Source: Azospira restricta
GTDB taxonomy: Bacteria > Pseudomonadota > Gammaproteobacteria > Burkholderiales > Rhodocyclaceae
Direction: 5' to 3'
Assembly (NCBI RefSeq): GCF_016858125.1
Contig: NZ_CP064781.1
Span: 434,001 to 498,000, forward strand
DNA length: 64,000 nt
Shown here: positions 54,520-64,000 of the stretch, in pieces
Layout of the letters: every line of letters starts with the position of its first letter
Position numbering within the stretch: the stretch's first letter is position 1
Made by a program: the position numbers and the translations under genes
Notes under the pieces: generated by a model
Told to the model about the DNA's origin: nothing
Seen by the model: the letters and a program-made list of their open reading frames with translations, nothing else
Databases searched by the model: none

Positions 54520-55439
54520 ATGGACATCTTTCTTCAACAAATCATCAACGGCCTGGTGCAGGGCTCCATCTACGCGATGGTCGCACTCGGCTACACGATG
54601 GTGTACGGCATCATGGGCCTGATCAACTTCGCCCATGGCGAAGTGGTCATGATCGGCACGCTGGTCGCGATCACCGTCGTCACCTTCACGCTCAAACTCG
54701 GCTTCCCCGTCTGGCTCGCCGGCGCGACCGGCATCGCCGCCGCTGCCGCGGTCTGCATGGCCCTCGGCTGGAGCCTGGAACGCATCGCCTACCGGCCCTT
54801 GCGCAACGCGCCGCGACTGACGCCGCTGATCACCGCGATCGGCATGTCGATCGTACTGCAGAACGTCGCGATGATGGTCTGGGGGCGCAACTACATGACC
54901 TTCCCGTCGCTGGTCGAGAAGACGCAGTTCGAATTCGGCGGCGCCGCCTTCACCAGCGTCCAGGTGATGATCGTGCTGGTCGCCTCGATCTCGATGGGCG
55001 GACTGCTCTTCCTCGTCTATCGCACCCGGCTGGGCATGGCCATGCGCGCGACGGCGCAGAACCCGGCGGTGGCCGGGCTGATGGGAGTGAACGCCAACCG
55101 CGTCATCGCCTCCGCCTTCGTCATCGGCTCCGCGCTCGGCGCCATCGCCGGCGTCATGGTCGGCACCTATTACGAGATCGCCCACTACCAGATGGGCTTC
55201 ATGCTCGGCCTGAAGGCCTTCACCGCGGCGGTGCTCGGCGGCATCGGCAACCTCGCCGGGGCGATGGCCGGCGGCGTCCTGCTCGGCCTGATCGAGGCCC
55301 TCGGCGCCGGCTACATCGGCGACCTGACCGGCGGCTTCCTCGGCAGCCACTACCAGGACATCTTCGCCTTCGTCGTGCTGATCGGCGTGCTGATGTTCAG
55401 GCCGTCCGGCCTGTTCGGCGAAAAGACGGGAGACCGCGC

Positions 55440-55443
<4 letters not shown>
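54520..55443 (+). CDS. livH: Branched-chain amino acid ABC permease LivH
   Basis: A 307-residue permease with about eight helices. INGLVQGSIYAMVALGYTMVYGIMGLINFAHGEVVMIG is the LivH N-terminus, and FTAAVLGGIGNLAGAMAGGVLLGLIEALG the conserved C-terminal block. I chose the ATG at 54520 (weak AAGG site); a TTG at 54499 is in frame but overlaps the hairpin. It overlaps livM by 4 bp. Confidence 0.93.
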
Positions 55444-56506
<1,063 letters not shown>

Positions 56507-56510
<4 letters not shown>

Positions 56511-57274
56511 GCGAAGTGCTACTCGAAGCGAAAGCCGTCGCCAAGCATTTCGGCGGCGTCAAGGCGCTGCGCGACGTCTCGCTGACCATCCGTCGCGGCG
56601 AGGTCTATGGCCTGATCGGGCCCAACGGCGCCGGCAAGACCACCTTCTTCAACTGCCTGACCGGCCTCTACGTGCCGGAAGGCGGCGGCTTCACCTTCGC
56701 CGGCGCGCCGCTGAAGGCCGACGCGCCGCATCAGGCGGCCGAGCGCGGCATCGCCCGCACCTTCCAGAACATCCGCCTGTTCGGCAACATGACGGCGCTG
56801 GAGAACGTCATGGTCGGCCGCCACGTGCGCACCAAGGCCGGCGTGCTCGGCGCCGTCTTCCGCGACGCCGGGACCCGCGCCGAGGAGGCGGCGATCCGCC
56901 GCCGCGCCGAGGAGCTGCTGCATTACGTCGGCGTCGCCGACCGCGCCGGCGACCTGGCGAAGAACCTCTCGTACGGCGACCAGCGCCGGCTGGAAATCGC
57001 CCGCGCGCTGGCGACCGAACCGAAGCTGCTGTGCCTCGACGAACCGGCGGCCGGCATGAACGGCACCGAGACCGAGGAGCTGCGCGTGCTGATCGAAGGC
57101 ATCCGCGCCGACGGCGTGACCATCCTGCTGATCGAGCACGACGTCAAGCTGGTGATGGGCCTCTGCGACCGCGTCGCCGTGCTCGACTACGGCGCGCTGG
57201 TGATCGAGGACGTCCCCGCAGTCGTCCAGCACGACCCGCGCGTGATCGAAGCCTACATCGGAGTCGCCGCATGA
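56507..57274 (+). CDS. livG: Branched-chain amino acid ABC ATPase LivG
   Basis: A 255-residue ATPase with Walker A GPNGAGKTT, the RTFQNIRLFGNMTALENVMVG segment, signature LSYGDQRRLEIARAL and Walker B LLCLDEPAAGMN. ATG at 56507 overlaps the livM stop by 4 bp; the start of livF overlaps its own stop. Confidence 0.95.
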
Positions 57275-58017
57275 GCGCCAACAACCACAACAACGGCAAC
57301 GGCGTACCGCCGCTGCTGATCGCCGAGGGCCTGCGCGTTGCCTACGGCGGCATCCAGGCGGTGCGCGGCATCACCTTCCACGTCAAGGAAGGCGAAACGG
57401 TGGCGCTGATCGGCGCCAACGGCGCCGGCAAGACGAGCACGCTGCGCGCGCTGTCGCGCATGCTCGACGTCGCCGGCGGCAGCATCCGCTACCAGGGCAA
57501 GGAGATCACCGACCTGCCGCCGCACCGGCTGGTGCGCGAGGGGATCGCGCTGGTGCCCGAGGGCCGCGGCGTCTTCCCGCGCCTGACCATCGCCGAGAAC
57601 CTGGCGATGGGGGCCTACACGCGCGGCGACAAGGCCGACATCGCCAAGGACATGGAGCACATCTACGGCCTCTTCCCGCGCCTCAAGGAGCGCGAGAAGC
57701 AGCTCGCCGGCACGCTTTCCGGCGGCGAGCAGCAGATGCTGGCGATCGGCCGCGCGCTGATGAGCCGGCCGAAGCTGCTGCTGCTCGACGAACCCTCGAT
57801 GGGACTGGCGCCGATCATGGTGCAGAAGATCTTCGAGGTGATCCGCACGGTGGCGGCACAGGGAATGACCATCCTGCTGATCGAGCAGAACGCCAAGCTG
57901 GCGCTGGAAACGGCGCAGCGCGGCTACGTCATGGAAAGCGGCGAGATCACGCTGACCGACGAGGCGGCGGCGCTGCTCGACAATCCGCAGGTGCGCGCCT
58001 GCTACCTCGGCGAGTAG
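57271..58017 (+). CDS. livF: Branched-chain amino acid ABC ATPase LivF
   Basis: A 248-residue ATPase with Walker A GANGAGKTS, the IALVPEGRGVFPRLTIAENL segment, signature LSGGEQQMLAIGRAL and Walker B LLLLDEPSMGLAP. An Asn-rich N-terminal tail (SANNHNNGNG) precedes the domain. Last gene of this liv operon; it is convergent with the HDOD gene, 48 bp away. Confidence 0.95.
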   Translation: MSANNHNNGNGVPPLLIAEGLRVAYGGIQAVRGITFHVKEGETVALIGANGAGKTSTLRALSRMLDVAGGSIRYQGKEITDLPPHRLVREGIALVPEGRGVFPRLTIAENLAMGAYTRGDKADIAKDMEHIYGLFPRLKEREKQLAGTLSGGEQQMLAIGRALMSRPKLLLLDEPSMGLAPIMVQKIFEVIRTVAAQGMTILLIEQNAKLALETAQRGYVMESGEITLTDEAAALLDNPQVRACYLGE

Positions 58018-58065
58018 ACGCCCGGCGCCGGCGCGGTACGCTCTGCGCCGGCCGCCGATGCGCGT

Positions 58066-59235
58066 TCAATACTCCATCGTATCGGCGAAGTTGATCGCCG
58101 CCAGCTGCGCGCGATTCACCTGCTCGGGCCGCAGCCCGAGCAGTTCCGCCTGCGCCGCCAGCGCCGCGCCGTCGCCGCCCTCGCAGGCCAGCGCCAGCTC
58201 GAGGAAGGGCGCGTAGAGCCCGCCGTTGCCGAGCAGCGCGTCGGTGATCGGCTCCGGCAGGTGCATCGCTTCCAGCGCATTCTCCATGCTGACGCCAAGC
58301 AGCAGGTCGAGCATCGAGAAGGCGCCGGTGATGAACAGGTTGTCGTATTCCTGACGGTCCACCAGCCCCTGCCCCAGCTGTTCCATCATCCGCCCGCGCG
58401 TCAGCGCGGTGTGCATCAGCGTCGGCGCCATCGGGTCCTTGCTCGCCGTCACCAGCAGCAGCGACAGCCACTTGTTCAGCTTCTCGTAGCCGAGGATGGT
58501 GACCGCGTGCTTGAACGACTGCACCTCGCAGGACAGGCCGAAGCCGACCGAGTTGATGTAGCGCAGCAGCTTGTACGACAGCGCGACGTCCTGCTTCAGC
58601 GCCGCCTCGATCTCGCCGACATCAGCGTTCTTGCGCACCAGGTTGAGCACGCGCACGATGTGCGCCTGGCTGGCGTTGAGCTGCTTCGCCGGCGACTCGC
58701 TCGGCTGCTTGACGAACCAGCCGGCGGCGGCGCTCATGCCGGCCTCGATGCAGTCCTTGAATCCCTGCTGGCTGTCCACGTTGAAGACGACCGGGATGCC
58801 GAAGGCCTGCGTCTTCGCCGCCAGCACCTTCAGCTGCGCCGGCGAGAACTTGGCGAGATCGAAGCCGATGAAGCGGAAGCCGGTGCCGCTGTTCAGCGCC
58901 TGCGCCGCACTGGCGTCGAAGTCGTAGCACAACGACAGCCTGGCCTCCTTCAGCGCGGCGACGAAATCGGCCGCCTGCTCGGCGCAGAACGGCGCCCCCG
59001 GCAGCTCGAAGGTGACGTTGGCCGGCGCCACCCAGTCGAGCAACCCCATGTCGCCGGGAATGCTGTCGAAGTTCACGAAAATGCTGCGGTCGCTCTGCGG
59101 CCAGCAGTCGACGAGGCCGTTGAGCGCGTCGATCACCGCCGCCGAGTCGTCGTCCTGGCTGTGCAGGCGGAGGCGGGTGGCGATGATCTTCCCCTGCCGG
59201 TTGATCAGCGGCTGGCGGGTGATGTAGAGACTCAT
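58066..59235 (-). CDS. HDOD signalling protein with degenerate EAL-like N-terminus
   Basis: A 389-residue signalling protein of the YuxH/CdgJ type. Residues 1-190 look like a reduced EAL domain (MSLYITRQPLINRQGKIIATRLRL, FVNFDSIPGD, GFRFIGFDLAKFSPAQLK); the catalytic EAL/ExL metal motifs are not apparent, so it probably does not hydrolyse c-di-GMP. Residues ~195-385 are an HDOD domain (VRKNADVGEIEAALKQDVALSYKLLRYINS). Such proteins regulate motility or biofilm formation. An AAGGAA site precedes the ATG at 59235. Confidence 0.83.
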   Translation of the reverse strand: MSLYITRQPLINRQGKIIATRLRLHSQDDDSAAVIDALNGLVDCWPQSDRSIFVNFDSIPGDMGLLDWVAPANVTFELPGAPFCAEQAADFVAALKEARLSLCYDFDASAAQALNSGTGFRFIGFDLAKFSPAQLKVLAAKTQAFGIPVVFNVDSQQGFKDCIEAGMSAAAGWFVKQPSESPAKQLNASQAHIVRVLNLVRKNADVGEIEAALKQDVALSYKLLRYINSVGFGLSCEVQSFKHAVTILGYEKLNKWLSLLLVTASKDPMAPTLMHTALTRGRMMEQLGQGLVDRQEYDNLFITGAFSMLDLLLGVSMENALEAMHLPEPITDALLGNGGLYAPFLELALACEGGDGAALAAQAELLGLRPEQVNRAQLAAINFADTMEY

Positions 59236-59278
59236 CGAAGTTCCTTTGTTCTGGCCGCGGCGACGTCGGCGCGCCGCA

Positions 59279-60316
59279 TCAGGCGCCGACCGTTTCCTGC
59301 TGCTTGTCGTTGGCGAAATCGAAGGAATCGGCAAAGAATTCTTCTGGCGGAAGCTTACACTGCGCGCAGAAATCGCGCTTGGCGGCGGCGATCATCGCCG
59401 GCGCACCGCAGGCGTAAACCTGATGGCCGGAGAGGTCGGGATAGTCGGCCATCACCGCCGCGTGCACCAGGCCGCTGCGGCCCTGCCAGGCATCATCGGC
59501 GGGAGGCTCGGAGAGCACCGGCACGAAGCGGATGCCATGTTCGGCCGCCCAGCGCTCGGCAAGCTCACGCCGGTAGAGGTCGACGCCGGCGCGCGCGCCC
59601 CAATAGACGACGATCGAGCGCTGGCAGCCCTCGGCAATGGCATGCTCGACCACCGACTTGATCGGCGCGAAGCCGGTACCGCCGGCGACCATGATCATCG
59701 GCTTGGCCGACTCCTCGCGCAGGAAGAAGCTGCCGTGCGGGCCGTTCAGGCGCAGGATGTCCTTCTCCTTCATCGCGGCGAACACGTGCTCGGTGAACTG
59801 GCCGCCGGCAATGCGGCGGACGTGCAGCTCGAGCAGCTCGTCGTCGTGCGGCGCGTTGGCCAGCGAGAAGCTGCGCCGCTTGCCGTCCTTCAGCAGGATG
59901 TCGACGTACTGGCCGGCGAGGAACTGCAGGCGCTCGTTCGCCGGCAGCTTCAGCTTGACGATCATCACGTCCGGCGCCGCCTTCGTCAGCTGCTGCACGC
60001 GCGCCGGCAGCGTCTTCACCGGGATGTCGCCGGCCTTCCGCACCTCGCGCGACTCGATGACCAGGTCGGATTGCGGCTTCGCACAGCAGAACAGCGTCTG
60101 GCCGGCAGCGCGCTCGGCGTCGGAAAGCGCGTGCGGCTGCGCCCTGCCGTGGTCGACGTCGCCCGCCAGCACCTTGCCCTTGCAGGCGCCGCAGGCGCCA
60201 TCGCGGCAGCCGTAGGGCAGCGTCAGGCCGTGGCGCAACGCCGCTTCGAGGATGGTTTCGTCGCCCTCGGCGACGAAGGCGTGGCCGGAAGGCTGGATGC
60301 TGACCGAAAAGCTCAT
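59279..60316 (-). CDS. 2Fe-2S ferredoxin / FAD-NAD(P)H oxidoreductase
   Basis: A 345-residue flavoprotein reductase. The N-terminal plant-type ferredoxin domain ligates a 2Fe-2S cluster through LPYGCRDGACGACKGKV and FCCAKP; then an FAD domain (RSFSLANAP) and an NAD domain (MVAGGTGFAPIKSVVEHA, VYACGAPAMIAAAKRDF) follow. The order resembles CDP-6-deoxy-delta-3,4-glucoseen reductase-like proteins and oxygenase reductases. The electron acceptor is unknown; no oxygenase is nearby. Confidence 0.88.
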   Translation of the reverse strand: MSFSVSIQPSGHAFVAEGDETILEAALRHGLTLPYGCRDGACGACKGKVLAGDVDHGRAQPHALSDAERAAGQTLFCCAKPQSDLVIESREVRKAGDIPVKTLPARVQQLTKAAPDVMIVKLKLPANERLQFLAGQYVDILLKDGKRRSFSLANAPHDDELLELHVRRIAGGQFTEHVFAAMKEKDILRLNGPHGSFFLREESAKPMIMVAGGTGFAPIKSVVEHAIAEGCQRSIVVYWGARAGVDLYRRELAERWAAEHGIRFVPVLSEPPADDAWQGRSGLVHAAVMADYPDLSGHQVYACGAPAMIAAAKRDFCAQCKLPPEEFFADSFDFANDKQQETVGA

Positions 60317-60369
60317 GGTTCCCCTTTGTCGTTTCGGCGCCGGCGGCCCCGGCAGCGGAAGCGGGTTGG

Positions 60370-60375
60370 TACAAT
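60370..60375 (+). promoter_or_regulatory. -10 box close to the epimerase-family start
   Basis: TACAAT ends 6 nt before the GTG at 60382, so transcription would begin at or next to the start codon. No -35 or Shine-Dalgarno is obvious. Confidence 0.4.
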
Positions 60376-60381
60376 GCCGCG

Positions 60382-61281
60382 GTGCAAAAACTACTGATTG
60401 TCGGCTGTGGTGATGTCGCCTGGCGGGCGCTGCCCAGGCTCGTCCGGCGCTACCGCGTCTTCGCGCTGCTGCGCGATGCGGGCGAGCATGCCCGCTGGCG
60501 TGCCGCCGGCGCCGTGCCGCTCGCCGGCAATCTCGACGCCCCGGCCAGCCTCGGCCGCCTCGCTGGCCTCGCCGACGCCGTCTTGCATCTCGCACCGCCG
60601 CCCGACCGCGGCGACCGCGACCCGCGCACGCGCCACCTGCTGGCGGCGCTGGGACGGGGAAAAAGTCTACCACAGCGCCTGATCTACATTAGTACCAGCG
60701 GCGTCTATGGCGACTGCGGCGGCGCCTTCGTCGACGAGACGCGGCGACCGCATCCGGAAACCGCGCGTGCCGCCCGCCGCCTCGACGCCGAGCGCGCGCT
60801 GCGCGCCTTCGGGCGGGAGACCGGCACCACCGTCGGCATCCTGCGCGCCCCCGGCATCTACGCCGCCGACCGCCTGCCGCTGGAACGCCTGGCCAAAGGC
60901 ACGCCGGCGCTGGCCGACGCCGACGACGTGTTCACCAACCACATCCACGCCGACGACCTCGCCGCCGCCTGCTGCGCCGCGCTGGTGCGCGCGCGGCCGA
61001 ACCGCAGCTACAACGTCTGCGACGATTCGCACTGGAAGATGGGCGAGTACTTCGACCGCGTCGCCGACGCCTTCGCGCTGCCCCGGCCGCCGCGTCTCAC
61101 CCGCGCCGACGCCGAACGGCAGCTGTCGCCGCTGCAGCTGTCGTTCATGCGCGAGTCGCGGCGGCTGTCCAACCGCCGCCTGCACGCCGAACTCCACGTC
61201 GCGCTCGCCTACCCCACCGTTGCCGACGGCATCCTCGCCGCCCGCAAGGAACACGAAAGGAAATCCGCATGCTCGTCGTGA
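60382..61281 (+). CDS. NAD-dependent epimerase/dehydratase-family (SDR) protein
   Basis: A 299-residue Rossmann-fold protein. The N-terminal dinucleotide motif is LLIVGCGDVAWRALPRL, and LIYISTSGVYGDCGGAFVDETR carries the extended-SDR YxxxK-region signature in modified form (a YGDCG instead of YxxxK). The C-terminal half has SYNVCDDSHWKMGEYFDRVAD. It belongs to the YeeZ-like branch with unknown substrate. The GTG at 60382 lies 6 nt after a -10 box. The next gene begins inside its 3' end (13-bp overlap). Confidence 0.82.
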   Translation: MQKLLIVGCGDVAWRALPRLVRRYRVFALLRDAGEHARWRAAGAVPLAGNLDAPASLGRLAGLADAVLHLAPPPDRGDRDPRTRHLLAALGRGKSLPQRLIYISTSGVYGDCGGAFVDETRRPHPETARAARRLDAERALRAFGRETGTTVGILRAPGIYAADRLPLERLAKGTPALADADDVFTNHIHADDLAAACCAALVRARPNRSYNVCDDSHWKMGEYFDRVADAFALPRPPRLTRADAERQLSPLQLSFMRESRRLSNRRLHAELHVALAYPTVADGILAARKEHERKSACSS

Positions 61282-61685
61282 AGGCCCTGCACATCTCGCT
61301 GGTCGTCGCCTGGTTCGCCGGCCTCTTCTACCTGCCGCGCATCTTCGTGAACCTGGCGATGGTGCCGGCCGACAGCGCCGCCGAGCGCGCGCGCCTGCTG
61401 CTGATGGCCGGCAAGCTCTACCGCTTCATGACCCCGCTCGGCATCCTCGCCGTCGGCCTCGGCTTCTGGCTGTGGTTCGGCTTCGGCTTCACCGGCGGCT
61501 GGCTGCACGCGAAGACGACGCTGGTGCTCGTGCTGATCGCCTACCACCTTTACTGCGGCCAGCTGCTGCGTGCCTTCGTCGCCGGCACCTGCACGAAGAG
61601 CCACGTCTGGTTCCGCTGGTTCAACGAGCTGCCGGTGCTGGTGCTGTTCGCGGTCGTCTTCCTCGTCGTCCTCAAGCCCTTCTGA
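61269..61685 (+). CDS. HemJ/CopD-family membrane protein
   Basis: A 138-residue protein with four predicted helices. LVVKALHISLVVAWFAGLFYLPRIFVN has the conserved His8 and Arg of HemJ-type protoporphyrinogen oxidases, and WLHAKTTLVLVLIAYHLYCG has the conserved Lys and His. HemJ oxidises protoporphyrinogen IX in haem synthesis; CopD relatives share the fold. It overlaps the upstream gene by 13 bp and is followed by the methyltransferase 1 nt later. Confidence 0.78.
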   Translation: MLVVKALHISLVVAWFAGLFYLPRIFVNLAMVPADSAAERARLLLMAGKLYRFMTPLGILAVGLGFWLWFGFGFTGGWLHAKTTLVLVLIAYHLYCGQLLRAFVAGTCTKSHVWFRWFNELPVLVLFAVVFLVVLKPF

Positions 61686-61686
61686 G

Positions 61687-62835
61687 ATGAACAACTATTT
61701 CGCTTCCTGCCCGCGCGGCCTCGAACCGCTGCTCGCCGACGACATCGCCGCCCTCGGCGGCCAGCACGTGAAGGCGGTCGGCGGCGGCGTCATGTTCGCC
61801 GGCGACTGGCCCGTGTGCTACGCCGTCAACCTGCACTCGCGGTTGGCGACGCGCGTGTTGTGGCGCGTCGCCGCGCGCGGCTACGCGACGGCGGACGACA
61901 TCTACAAGCTCGCGCTCGACACCGACTGGACCGCCTTCTTCCTGCCGACGCAGACGCTGCGCGTCGACGTCACCGCAATCAAGTCGCCGCTGAAGAGCCT
62001 CGACTTCGTCACGCTGCGCGTCAAGGACGGCATCTGCGACCGCTTCCGCCGCGACTGCGGCGACGTCCGCCCGAGCATCGACACGCGCCAGCCCGACGTG
62101 CGCGTGCAGGCCTTCCTCACCGAGGACAACTGCACGCTGTACGTCGACACCTCGGGCGACCCGCTGTGGCAACGCGGCCTGCGGCAGAAGACGGTGGAGG
62201 CGCCGCTGAAGGAGAACCTCGCCGCCGGCATCCTGCGGCTCGCCGGCTGGCAGCCCGGCACGCCGCTGTTCGACCCGATGTGCGGCAGCGGCACCTTCCT
62301 GCTCGAAGCCGCGCAGATCGCCCACGGCATCGCCCCGGGCAGCCGCCGCAGCTTCGCCTTCGAGCGGCTCAAGGGCTTCGACGCCGAAACCTGGCGGCGG
62401 ATGCGCGAAGCGGCGCTCGCCGCCGAGAAGCCGGTCGCCTGGGCGCAGCTGTTCGGCGCCGACGTTTCCGCCCAGGCCGTGCGCGCGGCGACCGCCAACC
62501 TCGACCGCGCCGGCCTGCTGGAGGCCGTCGAATTGATCCAGTCCGACATCCTCGAAGTCGCGGCGCCGGCCGACGGGGGCATCCTCGTCTGCAACCCGCC
62601 GTACGGCGTGCGCCTGGAAGAACAGGAATCGCTCGCCGCGTTCTACCCGCAGCTCGCGACCGCGCTGAAGAAGAATTTCGCCGGCTGGACCTGCCATTTC
62701 TTCACCGCCGACCTGCGCATGCCGAAGCTGATGCGGCTGACGCCGAGCAGGAAGACGCCGCTCTACAACGGCGCGCTGGAATGCCGGCTGTTCGAGATCA
62801 GGATGGTGGCAGGGAGTAATCGGCCGGCGAAGTAA
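61687..62835 (+). CDS. THUMP-domain 23S rRNA methyltransferase (RlmL N-half-like)
   Basis: A 382-residue class I SAM methyltransferase. Residues 1-160 form a THUMP-type RNA-binding region (NNYFASCPRGLEPLLADDIAALGG); the catalytic domain has FDPMCGSGTFLLEAAQIA (SAM motif) and VCNPPYGVRLEE (NPPY for N2-guanine). It is equivalent to the N-terminal half of RlmL/RlmKL, which makes m2G2445 in 23S rRNA; the K half is absent. Confidence 0.9.
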   Translation: MNNYFASCPRGLEPLLADDIAALGGQHVKAVGGGVMFAGDWPVCYAVNLHSRLATRVLWRVAARGYATADDIYKLALDTDWTAFFLPTQTLRVDVTAIKSPLKSLDFVTLRVKDGICDRFRRDCGDVRPSIDTRQPDVRVQAFLTEDNCTLYVDTSGDPLWQRGLRQKTVEAPLKENLAAGILRLAGWQPGTPLFDPMCGSGTFLLEAAQIAHGIAPGSRRSFAFERLKGFDAETWRRMREAALAAEKPVAWAQLFGADVSAQAVRAATANLDRAGLLEAVELIQSDILEVAAPADGGILVCNPPYGVRLEEQESLAAFYPQLATALKKNFAGWTCHFFTADLRMPKLMRLTPSRKTPLYNGALECRLFEIRMVAGSNRPAK

Positions 62836-62858
62836 CCAGCGCTGGTGGATTTTTCTGG

Positions 62859-62878
62859 ATTCCGGCGTTCGCCGGAAT
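62859..62878. repeat. Dispersed hairpin repeat after the methyltransferase
   Basis: ATTCCGGCG-TT-CGCCGGAAT is a perfect 9-bp inverted repeat within CTGGATTCCGGCGTTCGC, a type of short hairpin often dispersed between proteobacterial genes. It may also terminate the upstream transcript. Confidence 0.65.
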
Positions 62879-63048
62879 GACGTGGGTGCGCAAGACCGGT
62901 GCGATCCCACTATCCGCAAGGCGAAGCCAGAACGAGGCGGCAAGCGCTAAGGCGACGAGATGACCGCAGGAAATCCCTGTGGGACAGTAGCTGCGCTACG
63001 GCGAGGAGCCGCAGCGCGCAGCCAACGAAGTGCTGGCGAGCAACCCAC
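62879..63048. other. Non-coding stretch before pilU with repeat-like character
   Basis: No gene is seen. The composition (AAGGCGAAGCC, AACGAGGCGGC, GCCAACGAAGTGC) is reminiscent of the interior of the 143-bp element at 35378, but no clear terminal inverted repeats were found. Confidence 0.35.
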
Positions 63049-64000
63049 TTAAACGATGTCGAGGTGGCCGATGCCGGTGGTGAGGTCGCGGTCCTTCGAT
63101 TCCTTGCCGTGCAGCTTGATCTGCAGCCGCAGGTCGTTCACCGAGTCGGCGTTCCTCAGCGCATCCTCGTAGGTGATCTTGCCCGACTCGTAGAGGTCGA
63201 ACAGCGCCTGGTCGAAGGTCTGCATGCCCAGTTCGCGCGACTTCTTCATGATCTCCTTGATCTCGTGGATCTCGCCCTTGAAGATCAGATCGGAGATCAG
63301 CGGCGAATTGAGCATCACCTCGACCGCGGCGACGCGGCCCTTGCCGTCCTTCTTCGGCAGCAGGCGCTGCGAGACCATTGCGCGCAGGTTCAGCGACAGG
63401 TCCATCAGCAGCTGCTGGCGGCGGTCTTCCGGGAAGAAGTTGATGATGCGGTCGATCGCCTGGTTGGCGCTGTTGGCATGCAGCGTCGCCAGGCACAGGT
63501 GGCCGGTCTCGGCGAAGGCGACCGCGTAGTCCATCGTCTCGCGGTCGCGGATCTCGCCCATCAGGATCACGTCCGGCGCCTGGCGCAGCGTGTTTTTCAG
63601 CGCCGCCTCCCAGGTGTCGGTATCGATGCCGACCTCGCGCTGCGTGACGATGCAGTTCTTGTGCTCGTGCACGTACTCGATCGGATCCTCGATGGTGATG
63701 ATGTGGCCGTAGCTGTTGGCGTTGCGGTAGTCGACCATCGCCGCCAGCGAGGTCGTCTTGCCGGTGCCGGTGCCGCCGACGAAGATGATCAGCCCGCGCT
63801 TGGTCATGCCGATGTCCTTGATGACGGTCGGCAGGCCGAGCTCGTCAAGGTTCGGGATGGTCATGTTGATCGTGCGACAGACGACGGCGACGCGCCCCTG
63901 CTGCACCAGCGCGTTCACGCGGAAACGGCCGATCCCCGACGGCGAGATGGCGAAGTTGCACTCCTTGCTCGCCTCGAAGTCCGCGGCCTGGCGGTCGTTC
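63049..64000 (-). CDS. pilU: Type IV pilus retraction ATPase PilU, 5' end outside the window
   Basis: The C-terminal 316 residues of a PilT/PilU-type hexameric ATPase. ECNFAISPSGIGRFRVNALVQQG, Walker A FVGGTGTGKTTSLA, the Asp box IITIEDPIEYVHEH, Walker B PDVILMGEIRDRETMDYAV and the His box HLCLATLHANSANQAIDRIINFFP are all visible. The sequence NFAI...GRFRVN and the longer C-terminus favour PilU over PilT. The frame runs open through 63999, so a GTG at 63918 is internal. It powers pilus retraction with PilT. Confidence 0.9.
   Translation of the reverse strand, partial: NDRQAADFEASKECNFAISPSGIGRFRVNALVQQGRVAVVCRTINMTIPNLDELGLPTVIKDIGMTKRGLIIFVGGTGTGKTTSLAAMVDYRNANSYGHIITIEDPIEYVHEHKNCIVTQREVGIDTDTWEAALKNTLRQAPDVILMGEIRDRETMDYAVAFAETGHLCLATLHANSANQAIDRIINFFPEDRRQQLLMDLSLNLRAMVSQRLLPKKDGKGRVAAVEVMLNSPLISDLIFKGEIHEIKEIMKKSRELGMQTFDQALFDLYESGKITYEDALRNADSVNDLRLQIKLHGKESKDRDLTTGIGHLDIV

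Noticed and set aside
63049-63918. A complete shorter ATPase gene starting at the GTG at 63918
   Set aside because: The frame stays open to the window edge and the upstream residues (ECNFAI, GRFRV) are conserved PilU sequence, so the GTG is internal.

Overview
The window is 64 kb of GC-rich, densely packed bacterial DNA with many 4-bp ATGA stop/start overlaps. Gene content (6S RNA behind zapA, TRAP and branched-chain amino-acid transporters, malonate decarboxylase, methylmalonyl-CoA pathway, PilU) and protein style suggest a betaproteobacterium, most likely of the Rhodocyclales. That placement is inference; no rRNA gene is present.

Layout. 1-3796 (+): end of a livH, then livM-livG-livF and an EamA-type exporter. 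3807-11057 (-): an acyl-CoA synthetase, E1 alpha, E1 beta and E2 of a 2-oxoacid dehydrogenase, a stand-alone acyl carrier protein, a haloacid-dehalogenase-like hydrolase and cobB. 11184-22250 (-): a nine-gene corrinoid operon behind a cobalamin riboswitch: btuB-btuC-btuD-btuF-cobO, then a signal-peptide-bearing CobN-like chelatase, an ExbB-like and an ExbD-like (DUF2149) protein, and a TlpA-like thioredoxin. 22406-24463 (+): a small coiled-coil protein, zapA, 6S RNA, an EVE protein and a TSUP permease. 24615-35371: a GntR regulator facing a TRAP transporter that leads into the complete malonate decarboxylase operon mdcACDEGBH and a second TSUP permease. 35520-38371 (-): malonyl-CoA decarboxylase, a crotonase and a second GntR regulator. 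38552-45337 (+): methylmalonyl-CoA mutase, meaB, pccB, pccA. 45422-48512 (-): an unrecognised protein, a methylmalonyl-CoA epimerase-like protein and lgt. 48626-53025 (+): ilvD, a DUF255 thioredoxin-fold protein and a small cytochrome c. 53171-58017 (+): a second, complete livKHMGF system. 58066-60316 (-): an HDOD protein and a ferredoxin-reductase-like oxidoreductase. 60382-62835 (+): an epimerase-family protein, a HemJ/CopD-like membrane protein and an rRNA methyltransferase. 63049-64000 (-): pilU, cut by the window end.

How the genes fit. The central theme is short-chain acyl-CoA metabolism: malonate import and decarboxylation, malonyl-CoA decarboxylation, propionyl-CoA to succinyl-CoA, and an acetyl-CoA-forming cluster. 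The B12-dependent mutase ties this to the corrinoid operon. Branched-chain amino acids taken up by the Liv systems would also yield propionyl-CoA. A near-identical palindrome lies in the mcm promoter and upstream of the distant epimerase gene, suggesting one GntR regulon.

The most interesting candidate system is the CobN/ExbB/DUF2149 trio. CobN carries an export signal and a C-terminal membrane anchor, and the DUF2149 protein has the Asp-containing transmembrane motif of ExbD/TolR. Together they look like a proton-motive-force-driven, envelope-located tetrapyrrole chelatase or dechelatase embedded in a corrinoid uptake operon. No tRNA, rRNA, CRISPR array, transposase or prophage gene was seen.
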